From NCBI GenBank assembly GCA_001574975.1, contig KQ965731.1:186001-250000 (forward strand): a stretch of DNA of 64,000 bases. The letters are read 5' to 3'. Of this stretch, positions 1-14,375 are shown in pieces (the stretch's first letter is position 1; each line of letters starts with the position of its first letter). Below the pieces are notes generated by a model. It searched no databases and was not told the DNA's origin. It saw nothing but the letters and a program-made list of their open reading frames with translations. The translations under genes were made by a program, and so were the position numbers. This DNA is from Gonapodya prolifera JEL478 (Eukaryota; Monoblepharomycota; Monoblepharidomycetes; Monoblepharidales; Gonapodyaceae).

Positions 1-374
1 ACTGACCCTTTTACGTCATTGTTGGCGACCTTGGCTGGAACAAATAAGAGCGAGATGGTAAGAAGATGGTGAAACAATGACAACGGAAAAGGGAAGCAGG
101 AAGTGGGAGGACGTACCGTTACCAATGTTGACACGGTCGAGGAAGGCGAGAAAGTACATGAACGAGACGAGCGGGATGATTCGCCAGTCGAGCTTTTTGA
201 CAAGGGCTTTCTCCTCTTCGGGCTGCGTGGCAGTGGAATCGAAAACAAAGCGAGTTGAATGGCGAGGGAAGGAGAGTTGGGAGTGGGGAGCTGAGCGGCG
301 AGACTCACGGAGTAAGAGACGTACTGATCGTCGCCCTTGAGCGCCTTCTCTGCCGTGTCTGCGGTGTCTGCCAT
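1..374 (-). CDS. Allantoate/nicotinate-type MFS transporter, N-terminal part (runs off the window)
   Basis: Three exons can be joined: 309-374, 117-222 and 1-34, with introns starting GTGAGT and GTACGT and frames that match exactly (66, 106 and 34 nt). The ATG is at 374. The product begins with a short charged cytosolic segment (MADTADTAEKALK), then KKLDWRIIPLVSFMYFLAFL, then DRVNIGNAKVAN. This is the start of transmembrane helix 1 and the DRVNIGNA signature of the Dal5-like anion:cation symporter family, plasma-membrane importers of allantoate, nicotinate, pantothenate and similar organic anions. The substrate cannot be told from this part. The rest of the gene lies to the left of the window. 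Family assignment is confident; the acceptor of exon 2 at 222 is the only loose point. Confidence 0.85.
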   Translation of the reverse strand, partial: MADTADTAEKALKGDDQYVSYSVSLAAQLPTPNSPSLAIQLALFSIPLPRSPKRRKPLSKSSTGESSRSSRSCTFSPSSTVSTLVTVRPPTSCFPFPLSLFHHLLTISLLFVPAKVANNDVKGS

Positions 375-2015
375 TGCTGCGTGGTGTGGAGTGAGTGTCG
401 CGAATGGATTGCGATCTGTGTTTGCCCTCCGTGGTTTTCATTTTGAGCTTCAGGCGGAGCCCATCTGGCCGACGGAAGCGCCGAACCCCTTGAGGCACCG
501 TCCCCCAAAATGTTCCCCACTTGTCTCCCCCGTTTCATTAAAATTCGAATCTGGAGCCTGTGCGCTGGGAGAGGAGGGGCCGGCGGTGGGTGCGATGCAG
601 CGCAAAATCTGCGGCGTGCTAGGGAGAGAAGAGAGGCTGGGAGACAGCAGTGGCGTCAGCTGGCGCAGCCAAAACCTTAATCTGGCAAATCGTTTTCTGG
701 GCCGTGGAATTTACGTTTGGACAGCAGCGGCGTTTGGTAATAGTATACGGCACGCGAGATAGTGTTTTTCTTCATTTTAGTGTCAAGTCTACGTTGCCGA
801 AAATGGGAGACGTTGCAAACAGAGTGCGAAGACGGAAGCAAATGGATTTGCGCAGGTAGCGGAAAAGGGACGCCGCTCGCCGACTGCTCACCGATGAAAG
901 ACGGAAGCAAAACGAGTGTTGAGAGACGGGGGTAGCGCACCGACGGAGTTCAGCACACAAGAGAAAGAAATTTGAAATTAAATTCATGCAACTCCACACG
1001 TTGATACCCTTTTCCACGGCATCAGCGCCGACATCGTCTCCACAACATGCCCACTTGTGCATCTCTTTGACACTTAGCAACGCAAAGTGCCGATAGGGCT
1101 GAGAAAAATATGAATGCGTCAACGGTGTGGTGGATGATATCGACGCTTTCCCTTTCCCTTCCCCGAGAGATGAATTTTGGAAACGTATAGAGAATTGGTC
1201 ATTTGAGCTGCACGAATGAAGTTACCTAAACACCACGATCGCCCCCCAATATCTGTTCGTGGTCACACGGTCTCTGGTCTCACGAATCCGCCTCTCTCAC
1301 GGTCTGACCGGGCCGAAATCCGTCGCCACAGCATCGTCCATCGCCACACCATTCAATTTCCGTATGTACGCGCCTACTCCTCGACATCAAAAAGTAGCGT
1401 TCATTTTTTTAGCTCATTGTCCGAGACCTAAGCGCGAAAGTCGGGACTAGCGCGAAGCGTTGACCGTGGCGTGGAGGGAGTTGCAAGGCCTAAGCGCGAA
1501 GCGCTAACCGAGGAGCCTGCTGGAGGCGAATCAACCTTAGCCTTTTCATTTTTCAACGCATTCACTTGCGGAGTCCTGAGCGTCGTATGGGAATGAGCCG
1601 GTTGTCTCACCCAAAAGACGGAAGAGAAGCGTGAGACCACACGAAGACCGATTCAATTGTCGAGACAGAACAAGGCACACATACCGTTCGCTTGCCCTTC
1701 CGCTGTCACCGGGCACTTGAAGGAGGATCAGGTCCACGTCCACGGAGCAAACACCCCACGTGTCGCACGCATTTGCATACATGGTTTTTCACATCACAAA
1801 GTGTCCGACAGCCCGCTGCCTGCTCTGGACATCTTCTTTGAGGTGTTCATTTGTCGCCATAAGAATGAGTGACGGTTGACTTCGCATTGTACCGTCCGCA
1901 GGAGCGCGACCGAAGCACACCGAAGCACACCGAAGCAACACTCGCCAAGTCGACTTACAAAAAACATTCACGCAGCACGCAGCACCCACACACTCGCCAC
2001 TCATACGCACGCAGC
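375..2015. other. Gene-poor interval with one hairpin-type repeat
   Basis: About 1.6 kb between divergently transcribed genes. Short open frames exist on both strands, but none has splice-compatible neighbours or recognisable sequence. The only structure I see is the G+C-rich repeat listed at 1427-1540. CACCGAAGCACACCGAAGC near 1917-1937 is a short direct repeat just upstream of the RGG-protein gene. The interval presumably holds both promoters. Confidence 0.5.
1427..1540. repeat. G+C-rich dispersed repeat (CTAAGCGCGAAGCG... family)
   Basis: Contains CCTAAGCGCGAA at about 1427 and again near 1490, then GCGCTAACCGAGGAGCC followed by TGCTGGAGGCGAAT. The same consensus (GCGCTGACCGAGGAG, then CCGCCGGAGGCGAGT) recurs in the cluster near 62180-62500 at the other end of the window. 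The unit contains self-complementary parts (CGCGAAGCGC and inverted GGAG/CTCC-type arms), so it may fold. It looks like a short dispersed non-coding repeat; no transposase or terminal repeats are visible. Confidence 0.6.
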
Positions 2016-5000
2016 ATGGCGTACGCTAGGATCGACGAATACCCGGACACCGCAGACTCGGCTGGGTCAGGCACTGCCCAACCCCCATCGACATATACCC
2101 ACGCAAATACAGCTGCCCGAGGGCACCTTCGTGGCCGAGGCCATCTATTTGCGCACACCAAGCCCACGCACGGCGATGCGGATGTGAGCGGCGGCGGAGA
2201 GAGAGCGCGCGGACGTGGGATGGGGAGGGGAAGTGGACGTGGACGTGGTTGGGTAACGCCGGCCGATGGCGTAGAGGGACCGGGCCAGGCCGTGTCTATA
2301 GGCGAAGACCAACGGCCACAAAGTGCCTCGTATCGCCGCGGCAGTGGCATGGGCAGGGGCCGTGGGAGGGGTGCCGGTGCAAGTGCAGGACACATTCAGC
2401 ACCAGCAGTCAGTACCCCAGCTACAGGACAATCAGTCCGATCAGGTTTCAGAGCACGCGCAATGCCCGTCGAGTGCGCCGCAGACGCAGAGGGGTGGAAG
2501 AGCTCGTGGGAGAGGGTCAGGATTTCGGACTCGACTCGCGCACTCGACACCGCGCACTCTCGACCAGCAATTAATTCAGTCGTCGGATCAGGGACCTTAC
2601 GTTGGTGAAAGTGTGCCAAGTGCTCAGCGAGGCGGACGAGGAAGAGGGCGAGGTCGTGCGTCGGCATTCCCGGGAGGGGATAATCTCGGACAAACGCAGG
2701 ACCAGGAATTCACTCAGACCTCGGGCCGGAACTCCCACCTCACTGACGGTGTGCCAAATGCTCAGCGAGGCGGGCGAGGTAGAGGACGCGGTCGAGGGTC
2801 GGCATTCCCTCGACGGGATAGTCTCGGACAACCTCTGGACCAGGGGTTCATTCAGACCTCGGACCAGATCTCACACGTTGGTGAAAGCGTGCCAAGCGCT
2901 CAGCGTGGTGGACGAGGTAGAGTTCGTGGTCGTGGGTCGGCATACTCGAGGGGGGATGGTCCCAACAAGACACAGGAATTCATTCAGACCTCGGACCAGG
3001 GATCGGGATCTTACGGTGGCCAAGGTGTGCCGACTGGACAGCGTGGTGGCAGAGGAAGAGGACGTGATCGAGGGTCGGCATTCCCTCGAGGGGGGACTGC
3101 CTTCCCCTCAACGACTGCCCTCAACCAGACTCAAGATTACCAACCGGATTATCCTTTCCCCGACCAACCACACCACCCATCTACTCCCACCAGCGCGGAC
3201 CAAGGAACCCGAGGCCGAGGTTGTGGCCGGGGCTCGATGGTCCGTCCAACGACAGCTCACACTCCTCCTGCTCTTGCTGAGTCTTCTGCTGACCAAACTC
3301 CAGAGCAATCTCTCGACAACCTCAAACCCCACCCTCAATCCTTCAGCGGCACGCCTCGAGGAGGTAGAGGCCGTGGAAGAGGCCGCGGAAGAGGCCGCGG
3401 GTCGGCCGTTCGAGCGCAGGAGCAGTCTCTTTCCTCCTCCTCGCTGCCTGACATGACCGAAGCGCACCTTCCTACCGACCAGCAGTACACTCGCGGGGGC
3501 TCTGCAAGCGGAGGAAGAGGGCGAGGACGGGGTGGTGGTGTCCGAACTCAGGAGCAGGCACCGGTTGACCAGGCGACGCAGCAGGAGCAGAACGCGGACC
3601 AGTCAGCACAGGGACCCTTTCGTGGGGGCAGTGGCCAGAAAGGCCCAAACACCCCTACTGTCGACCCACCCCAGCCACCGGCCCAACCCACCGAGGCGCC
3701 AAACGTTCCCCGGTCCGAACTCTCGAGCCCCGCCATCGCACCTACCCCATCTTCCTCTGCACCCGCCGTCACACCTGCCAAACCAGCCCCACGCACACCC
3801 CTCCCACCCGCACCGCCGCCAGGCTCGTCCCAGCGCGCCATCGACATCTACCAGCTGCACCGCCGGTACCCGGCCTCGTTCCGCCACGTGGACTCGTCGG
3901 ATGCTGCGGACGTGTATGCGGTCGAGATGGCGCCGTCAGAGTGAGTCTTTCTCTTTTCCTTTCGGTACTGCTATACTGTATCTCACAACAACCCCGCGCA
4001 GCCCCGACTTCCCCTTCGACCTCCCCCTGATCTCCCTCCGCCTCACAGTGCCCACGACCTATCCCGCCGGCCCCCCACGGCTAAGCGTGACAGGCCCCGC
4101 GGAACTGCCCGCCGACCTGCGCCGCAAAGTTGAGCGCGCGTTCGACGCGTGGTCTGAGCGGGTGGGAAAGGACCGCGGAGGGCTTGTCAAGTGCGTCGCG
4201 TGGGTGGATCGCAATTTAGAAGGGCTGCTCGTCGCTGCCCCGCCTCCGCCACAGCCGCGGCCGTCTGCCGAGCAGCGCAAGGGTCCACCGGCAGCTGGCG
4301 GGATCACGTTTGTGAAGAATGAGCGTGCACAGGAGACCGAGCGGCGCGTGGAGGTTGCTGATCCCCCGCTGTGGGGTGCGGGTGGGAGTTCAGGGTCCGG
4401 TTCCGGGTCGGATACTGATACGGATGGGGGTGATGGGGGTGACGGGAGTGGGAGGAGGCAAAGAGAGGGTGATGATGGTGGATCGTCATCATTGGACGAG
4501 GACGAGGAGGAAGAGCAGGAAAGTGAGGGTGATGTGGCGCCGAGTGCTGGAGCGAGTCAAGCGACGGAAAGGTTGATACCAGGGACGAGGTTGACGTAAG
4601 TGTGACGGATGAGTCAATTTTCACCAGAGCAACGGTCGTTTATTGTTGTTGTGCCTCGTCGCAGTCTTCTCTCACCTTCGTTCACCAACGTGTTCCTCAT
4701 CCAACCCGTCCTTCTCACATTCTCCGCCCGATGCACGCGCTGCCGGTCCACCTTCGACCTCACATGCCGCGGCTTCTCCAACCCTCCAACCACAGTCGCG
4801 CCGCTCCCGACGTCTCACTTCTGCGAGACCTGCTCAACGCCCATGTCGGCTACGCTCCACCCTAAACACGCAACACCCGCGGACCCCTCCCCAGGCACGC
4901 TAGATCTGCGAGGATGTGCGTTCGCAGACCTCCTGCCCTCGACGTATGTTCTCACATGCGGGTCATGCGCGCGCCCAAACTGGGCCCGCCCCGCCCGCGT

Positions 5001-5753
5001 GTTGGTGGGGCAGACCGAGCAGGGTTTCTGCGAGTCCTGCCATGCGGCATGGAAGGTTAAATTCGAAGGCGTCCGAGCCACGGTTGTGGGCGGTGCGCGC
5101 ACCGAAGGCGTCGGTGCTGAGGCCGCGGGGATTGCGCTCAAAAAGAACAAGAAGAAAAGACTTGACGAGGGGTTGGTTGTGGGGCAGCCGCTTCCAAAGG
5201 TGAGAGGTGGTCGAGCCTATAACACATCCTAGGTTTGCCGTGTTCTAACTTTTTCTGCCGCCTTGTCGTAGAACGGAACCTGCGAGCACTACAAAAAATC
5301 GTATCGATGGTTCCGCTTCCCGTGCTGCGGCAAGCTCTATCCATGTGATGAGTGTCACCTAAAGGCGGTGGGTGGTGACCATGAGTTGGCTTGGTGAGTT
5401 TAAGGTTCTATGCTCTTCTCCCCACAACTAGTAACCCAACTCATTATGATGTGACTGTAGGGCGACACGGCAAGTGTGTGGTTTTGTGAGTATCTACGCC
5501 CAAGTGCACAATTTCTCTGACCCTGACCGACCCTTTTTAATTTCAGTGCTCCCGTGAACAGCAGTACTCGGCGGACAAACCCTGCATTTGTGGCGCGACA
5601 ATGACCAAGTCTGGATCCAAGAAGGGTTTCTGGGAAGGAGGGAAGGGAACCAGAGACCCAACGCGCATGAACAGGCGCGATAAGCGGAAGTTCGCTGGAC
5701 GTGGGAAGACCAAGAGCGCCAAGGGGGAGCGAGTAGGTGGTGGCACGAAATAA
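2016..5753 (+). CDS. RGG-repeat / RWD-like / CHY zinc-finger protein
   Basis: Six exons (2016-3940, 4002-4595, 4665-5199, 5272-5393, 5461-5485, 5547-5753) give an intact frame of 1135 aa. Residues ~40-560 are extremely Gly/Arg-rich with RGGRGRGRG blocks. Four of these blocks lie in ~45-residue tandem repeats (consensus QTSDQ...VGESVPSAQRGG). Residues ~610-730 resemble an RWD fold (PDFPFDLPLISLRL ... TTYPAGPPRL). The C-terminal half has CxxC pairs (CTRC, CETC, CGSC, CESC) and then the CHY-type zinc finger: CEHYKKSYRWFRFPCC, then CDECH, then CGATM. The tail is basic. CHY fingers occur in ubiquitin ligases and in the Hot13 mitochondrial factor; RGG boxes bind RNA. The combination suggests an RNA-linked or ubiquitin-linked cytosolic/nuclear protein, but function is unknown. 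Start chosen at the first ATG followed by nonrepetitive sequence (MAYARIDEYP). Confidence 0.85.
2590..3095 (+). repeat. In-gene tandem repeat encoding RGG blocks
   Basis: About four copies of a 130-150 bp unit, each encoding a spacer of the form IQTSDQxxHVGESVPSAQ followed by RGGRGRGRGRGSAFPR. Copies begin near 2597, 2740, 2870 and 3005 and are diverged at the protein level, so the array is not a very recent expansion. Confidence 0.75.
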
Positions 5754-5820
5754 TGAAACACGTATATATTATCATATGTAGAATGGCATGCAAATCAAAC
5801 ACGTAACAACTGAAATTCGG

Positions 5821-8800
5821 TCACATTATTGGGGCGACCTGCCGCTTTTGGCCGCCCAAGTTCATCATTTTAAACAAAGACGACAAGTCAACGAATTGTC
5901 GAGCGTTCTTGCTCAAGTACCGGTGCACTTGCTCTCGCAATTTGGAGAGCTGGGCCTCGTACTGAGATGCAACAGCTACGGCGGCGTCTAAGGAGAGAGA
6001 AAGACAACTTCTATCAAAATGCGTCACGCAGATGCAAACGCACCCAGCCACCCACCTCCGCTTGGCTGATTTTCCATCTTTTGCCGAAGTCGGTCAACGT
6101 CGAAGAGACTCTCATAGTACGACAGCTGAGTGAATAACATGGCATCGGTGTACTGCATTAAATGTAACAATTCAGTACCACATCTCCGGCTTTCAGCAGC
6201 TTCATCGCGCTCACCGTCAAGTTCATTTGGCCGCGACAGCCAAGCATCAAGCATCTTCGTCCATACACCGACACTTGCCGAGTCTCACAACGACAACCCA
6301 GATCGTCGCAGCAGTGCCAGAAAAGCTCGTAGCGGGCGATATGTGTCCGAATGGCATCCATCAGTTGCGCGAGAAGGGAAGGAAGCTGCATCATCTGTTT
6401 GCATTCAGGATTTGGGCATTGCAGACCAATGGCCGGAAGCTCGGCACGCTGAATTTCAATATGGGAAAGATGGATAATTGGTTTTTGCTTGAAAATTTGT
6501 TTCGTGCTTCTCTCACAAACCTTGCGGCGGATTATCTCGAACTCGTTCTGTTGCCCACAATGCCTGCACCGAGGACACCACTTGTCCACGTTCTTGAACC
6601 TCTCTTCATCGGTAATGAGAGAGTCGAGGGTGTGAACCTCTGACCCCATTTCGGCTTGAACGCCAGCTGGGTTGGATCGGAACTTGGACGCATCAAGTCC
6701 TGCAGGATTATCACGTCTTTAGTTTCGTCCTAACCCAAGAAACAAATTAAAAAACGTACCCAAGCAATCTGCGATACGGCCTGTGTCGGAACCCTCAATT
6801 GGTGCGATGAGACGAGCAATTGGTGGATGTACCTGATTGCTCAAGTACCACTCAACATCTGAGTGACGAATTACTTGAAAATTGTTCATCTGTAAACCAA
6901 AAGCACGAAGCACGAAGCACTCACCAACTTTCAGGGTGGAACCGTCTTTCTTGAAATCGTCGGGATGGTAAGCTCTGGCCGCGAAAGAATCTTCTTTCTT
7001 GGAGCCGTATGCATCGCTGCCGGAATCCGTCTTAAGAGCAATAACATAGGGAACCGTGTCTCCAACGCGAACAGTCTTGTTGGCGGCTTTCAACCGAAGT
7101 GCAACTTGCACGTGAGGTTGGGATTTCGCGTCATTGTAATCTTCCACGTTCTTGGTGAGTTGCTAATGAAGAGGAAAACAGCCTCAAAACACTTGCAGTG
7201 TGAACATAAGATTAACACTCACTTTGTTTATAACAAACTTGTCTATCGGGATGAGGCCCGCTCTCGTTTCCTTCCCAACTTGCTCAAGGTATTTATGAAT
7301 CTTGTCCACGATCTCTTCCCTACCCCCTTCGTCGCTTGACAAAATCTTTTCGAGCACAAAACTTGAATATACCCAATGTCAGTTGCGAATAAGTGGAATT
7401 GGCAAAATCGAATATACGTACTTGGAGACATCATGCGACAAACCACACCAATCTCTCCGAACCATATCAAGACCTTTAGTTTCCATGGTCATCTCGAGTT
7501 TTCCATCTTTCTCATCCACAACAAGGGCGGCATATTTCTTTTTCTTGAGCAAAAGCATACGCCGGAACAATGCATCCATCTCAATTTCCAACAGCCGGTA
7601 TCGCTGGTTTACAACTTTCTTGAACTCCGCACCCATACGTCGGACCTCCTTGATATCGTCTGTGTTGGTGTTCAGAAATATGGAATCGGTGTCACCATAG
7701 ATGACTTCGAGCTTCTGCTGTGTGGCAAGGTCAACAGTGTTTTGCAAGATTTCTCGTCCTTTCGCAGTGATGAGCATGGCAAGTGGCTTCGCATAGAATC
7801 GAGAATGGGAGAATCCAAGACATCCATACATGGAGTTAGCCGTGAGTTTGAGGGCCTTTTGTCGAATGTCCAACTGTGAGAATAACAGTGATTCAGTATT
7901 CATGAACAGAACTCAGCGACATCTTGCTTACACTGGAGTAATCGGCGCCTTGAGCGCTTTTCATCAAAGATTTCACTTGCCGCCGACGATCCACCAGAGT
8001 TTTCAATATTTTAGGAAGAACTCCAGTTTGTGCTTGTGGATCAGGTAACTCTGGCAGAGTTTCTTCAGACTGAACCCCAAGACAAGTCAGCGGCGAAGCC
8101 CATCACATGCCAAGGAAGACTCACCTCGTCACCGTAACTCCTCTGAATCGTCGTGAAGTCAATATTGTATTCCTGAATAATGGACGGATACAGGGAGTTG
8201 AAGTCCAGGAGTAGAACAAACATGTCGTAGAAGCCTTTCTTGGGTTCCAAGACGAGACCTCCCGAATAAGCTGGCTTTCGCCTCCCGGTGGTGCCTCTGC
8301 GGCGCTCATCTTGTGGTTTTTCTGAAATTTTCAGAAAAAAAAAATACTTTAGTTGAAGAACTCAATGATCGGTAGTGTCCCACCAAGCGCAGATGAAATA
8401 TACCATCATCACCCTCATCGTCACCATCCAATTCTGGAGCCGTCGCTGCTCCCTGCTTGTTCTTTTTGGAATTTGCGAATGATTTGTCTGGCAGAATGTA
8501 CTTGAGCTTGTGGAATTCGTGGAGCAAGAGGAATTCGTTGCGCTCCGCCCGACCTCCCATAAGGGTTCGGGACCTAAAGCGAGTCGGATATAGAAGGTCA
8601 TGGGCGATGTCGCGAAACATTTTCGGCACATACCACAAGTTCCCCGCCAGATTTGTGAGTTGCTTGCTGAGTGGTAGAATCTGAATCTTGAACATGAGCT
8701 TAGCGACCAAGTAAACGTCGGTCTGGCTGAGGCGTACGAATAACATGAGGTCCCGCGCTGATCCAGAGAAATAGGCAGGTATTCGCTCAAAGTCAATCTC

Positions 8801-11800
8801 TTCCCGTGCAATATTCAACTGAGACAGAGAAAGTTGTGTTAAGCTGTACGATTTGGATCGGACATGTTCCTGCAAAAGATACTGATGAGGTTTGGAACGG
8901 TATGTGGAACGGCTTCTTTCGCAACTCACCTTGGCTGCCAAATACGTGTCCACGATCAGCCTACCGCTCGCAACTTGTCGCTCTGCAAAAGTTGCATCTC
9001 CTGTACCTCCCGCGCCCGATTGAAGCTTTGGCCACACTGTTCTTCGCAGACGCCCGAGACGACTCCAATGGTCCACTTTGTGGGTTTTCATCCGGTGAAG
9101 AAGAACATCCAAGTCAAAGCCAATAAAATTGTGGCCGACAAGAACATCTGGATCGTGTCTGCCGATTTGAGCTTTACAGATCCAAATTAGAGAACGAACA
9201 TTCTGGCATCCGTAAAACTACGCACCAATAAAGAAGTTCAACAGACCCCTCTCGTTCCTACACACTTCTACCTTTTCTTTGGAAGCGGCGACAAGTTCCT
9301 GAAAGCCCGCCGGAACAGGAAAGTCGTTATATTGTCGGATCACAGTGAACCGGAAGTGAGATTGCTCGGCTCTGGAAGATGCATCCTCAATCGACACTGA
9401 GTGGTGGAGTGAAATGCTCAAACCTGCCTGTTCGTCGACCCCCAGCACGTGATCACTCACTTGCACCGTATACTAGGGCGGAAATCGCAACAATCTCGTT
9501 TGTTCTTTTTTGCTGGTTCATCACCGTCTTCGTGTTAATGACCATGACTGTAAGCGGCGGCGATGGAGGTTGCTCGTTCTCCGGGACTGCATTGATCTGC
9601 TTTGGGTCCGATACCACAACCTCAAACTTGCACCATGAAATCTGCGAAGATCACTGGGTGAATGGGAGCAACATGCGACGACAGCCCAGTACGACGCACC
9701 GATTTGCTGCTAAACTGAGGCTCCTTAATCTCCAACCAGCACGGTCCCATAACCTTTCGCTTGAGCAAAAAGAGCTCCATTGCCGATGTCCCCGTGCCGA
9801 ACACATGTGAGAATGTTTTGCCTGGAGGGACATCCTTCATTTCAGGCTCTGCACAAGTACAGGTACAACACGTCAGAACAACGGCGATTTTTTCTTGCAA
9901 CTTGTCTTCCCAGGTACTCACGTTGGAAGGAGTACTTCACTTTCAAATGCTCTGATTCCTCCTGTGGCACACCCTCCACCTCAAATGCATACTTTCTCAT
10001 GGCAGGTTTGCAGCGCCACTCCCCGATCTTGTACTTGGTACGGAGCTCATTAAATTCGTTGTATACATCCAGAAACTCCACAGGGACGTCGGTGGGGTGA
10101 CCAGACTCTGCAAGGAATATGAGGAAATGAGGGGATAAGGAACCAACCATTGGAACACCAACCATCCAACTTGTATGGCCTTGGGACCACGATCAAATTC
10201 CTCTCCATGCCGTTCACAGTCACACAGCAACTCAAAAACCTTCCAGACTTGTCCTTCACTTTTCCAAACAGGTACACGATGCCTGCTCGCTCGTGGGCGT
10301 CCAGCCAATACATTCGAAGAGAACCGCCAGCCTCCAACATCGGAACGCCCCCTGTTGTAGCAGGTGAGGAGACATTCTCCGGCTCGCCAGATCCGGACAT
10401 GTTTGCGACGACGGTCTGCCAGCCGGCGGCGCGAGAGTTTTCAGGGGCCGAAACAACTGTTGCGGCGGTAGGATTACCAGATGGCTCCACCAGTGGAGCA
10501 AAGGTCGGGAGCAGAGACGAGGACTCGGCTTTAGATGTTGTGGGCCGGGTTTGGATGGCTCGGACTTTGAGGGCAGGAGCAGCAGCAGTCGCAGGGGCTT
10601 GGGGACTAGAAGATGCTTCGGCTTCGGCAGAGCAAAGTGGATCCGAGATCTCCATGGGTTTGACGTCGTTTGAGTCATCCCAATTGAATTCCAAATCACC
10701 ATTTGGGGCGACAGTGGAGAACTGCGAAGGCCCGAGTGGTGGAAAGACAATTAGCAAATAACAAAAGCAGACGAAAGAGTCGGACATAGCAGGGGGCCCA
10801 CTCAGGTTCGTACGGACTCACATTGTCGTTGTTGAAGTCTTTAATCGCAATCTCCGTCGCCGCTGACCTCGCGTCACTTGCTTTTCCAAAGACGGCAATA
10901 CGTTCAAGCTCCCGAACAGTTGAAGAAGACGCAGAGGTAGGTGCACCACGCACTGCGGACCCCGTTGAAGCTGTGGTGGGTAATTTAGGCCGCTTAGGCG
11001 CTGGTTCCTCCACGACGGAATCCAGGTTCCCCAGCACGGAAGCCAACAGGTCTTCATCAGCTCTTGAGTCGGGTTTTGCGGGCTAAAACAAGAGGACAGA
11101 AGTGCAAGGAAGCAATTGGTGAATAATTGAACATACATTAAATAGACCTACAAGCGACGGGATGTTTACCTTTGGGGCTGAAGCAGGCTTCGCGGCGCCA
11201 GGTTTCGATGTCATCTTGGAAAACATTGTGGTGATCCTGGCCTCAGGCTTCACTTTGGATTCCTTTTTCCGCTTGCGCTTGCCTACATTGGTGGCAGTTG
11301 AACATCAGCGAGACATCTCCCAGGAAAATCAAAGCACTGCGTACCTGCCCTACCATTGTCCTCTTCCGCCTCTTCAGACGACCCGTTGTCTGCGTATTCG
11401 TGGTGTCGCTCCCAGACTTCCTCGCCGTTGTCGACGTACCCTCGTCCATCATCGTCCACCACGAAATCGTCCTCCTTAAGTCTGTTGCGAACGATTTGGT
11501 CGTAGTCTTCCTCACTGACTTGCTCAAAAATTGATTCGTCGTCGTCAAACTGGGGCAGTTTTAAGGTTGAATTCGAGGTCGATTCGTGGCCCCGGTGAAG
11601 AAATAGACCCGATTGGAGGTAAAGAGGTCAGTGAAATTAGACAAGTGCGGAGAACGGGGTCAGAATGGCTGAATCGTGAGGATGGTTGGCGGAATAGTCG
11701 CAAACCTTGAGTTCCTCCAGTCTGGATATTCCCTTCTTCTTCGCCTCCTTCAGTTTTCTGATAGCAGATAGACCCGACCCCTCATCTGCGTCCCTGCGAC

Positions 11801-11807
11801 GTGACAT
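5821..11807 (-). CDS. POL1: DNA polymerase alpha catalytic subunit
   Basis: Family-B polymerase that, with primase, starts RNA-DNA primers at origins and on the lagging strand. The ATG is at 11807 ([12 protein letters not shown]), followed by the N-terminal p180 motif ([20 protein letters not shown]) and [17 protein letters not shown]. Further on come the exonuclease-like region ([20 protein letters not shown]), motif A ([19 protein letters not shown]), motif B ([13 protein letters not shown]) and motif C (YGDTDSIF). The C-terminus has the two Cys clusters (CPRCRHC ... CPNPEC; CC...GC.C ... CRG) that hold zinc and the iron-sulphur or B-subunit interface. Roughly 16 short introns interrupt it. 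Verified 3' exons are 6056-6152 and 5821-5987. It is complete and convergent with the CHY gene (67 bp apart) and divergent from CSN5. Not every internal splice junction was fixed. Confidence 0.95.
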
Positions 11808-12162
11808 TCTGGCTGTGTGCCTTCGAATCAATTGAACAACGTCGAATGTTGGGTGGTGTTGCTTTGGTCACATGTGCACCGATCCTCAACAGCTCTTCCA
11901 CAAGTACTTACGAATCATATTCAAGTAATTGTTGCTTATGGCAAAGCCACCGCTGCTCCAGCTAGCGCTCCAACTCAGCGGTTCAATGATACTGAGATGG
12001 ATCTGATTACAGATTTAATAAGACTTTATTTTCCGATGCCGTGTTCCACACGTTATCTGGCGGGGGAAACGCAAACTCAACTGACTAAAATCTTCAAACC
12101 CATTGCCTGGCGAACTCTTCTCATACTGTGGTCTCAGTTGGCACCTCCCACAGAATTGAAGC
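11808..12162. promoter_or_regulatory. Bidirectional POL1-CSN5 intergenic region
   Basis: A 355 bp gap between two divergent start codons. No TATA box stands out. An open plus frame runs through it but has no family resemblance. It most likely carries both promoters. Confidence 0.4.
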
Positions 12163-14174
<2,012 letters not shown>

Positions 14175-14375
14175 TCCATCGTGGCGAAATGGTTGCCCTC
14201 TTATGAGATTAACTGATTCAAATAGTCATTACAATTCAATCAATTCAATCGATTTGTTCAATCGCCAACCAACAGGGACACAAACGTGATAGCGGTGGCA
14301 CTTTCACCAACCGTGGTCAACGGCGGGAGACTTCCGCACTCAATTCGTTCATCCTGGCTCAATCGCTACACGGCG

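Noticed and set aside
1869-2015. Upstream extension of the RGG protein frame
   Set aside because: Open in frame but His/Thr-rich without family resemblance, and the first ATG with good context is at 2016.
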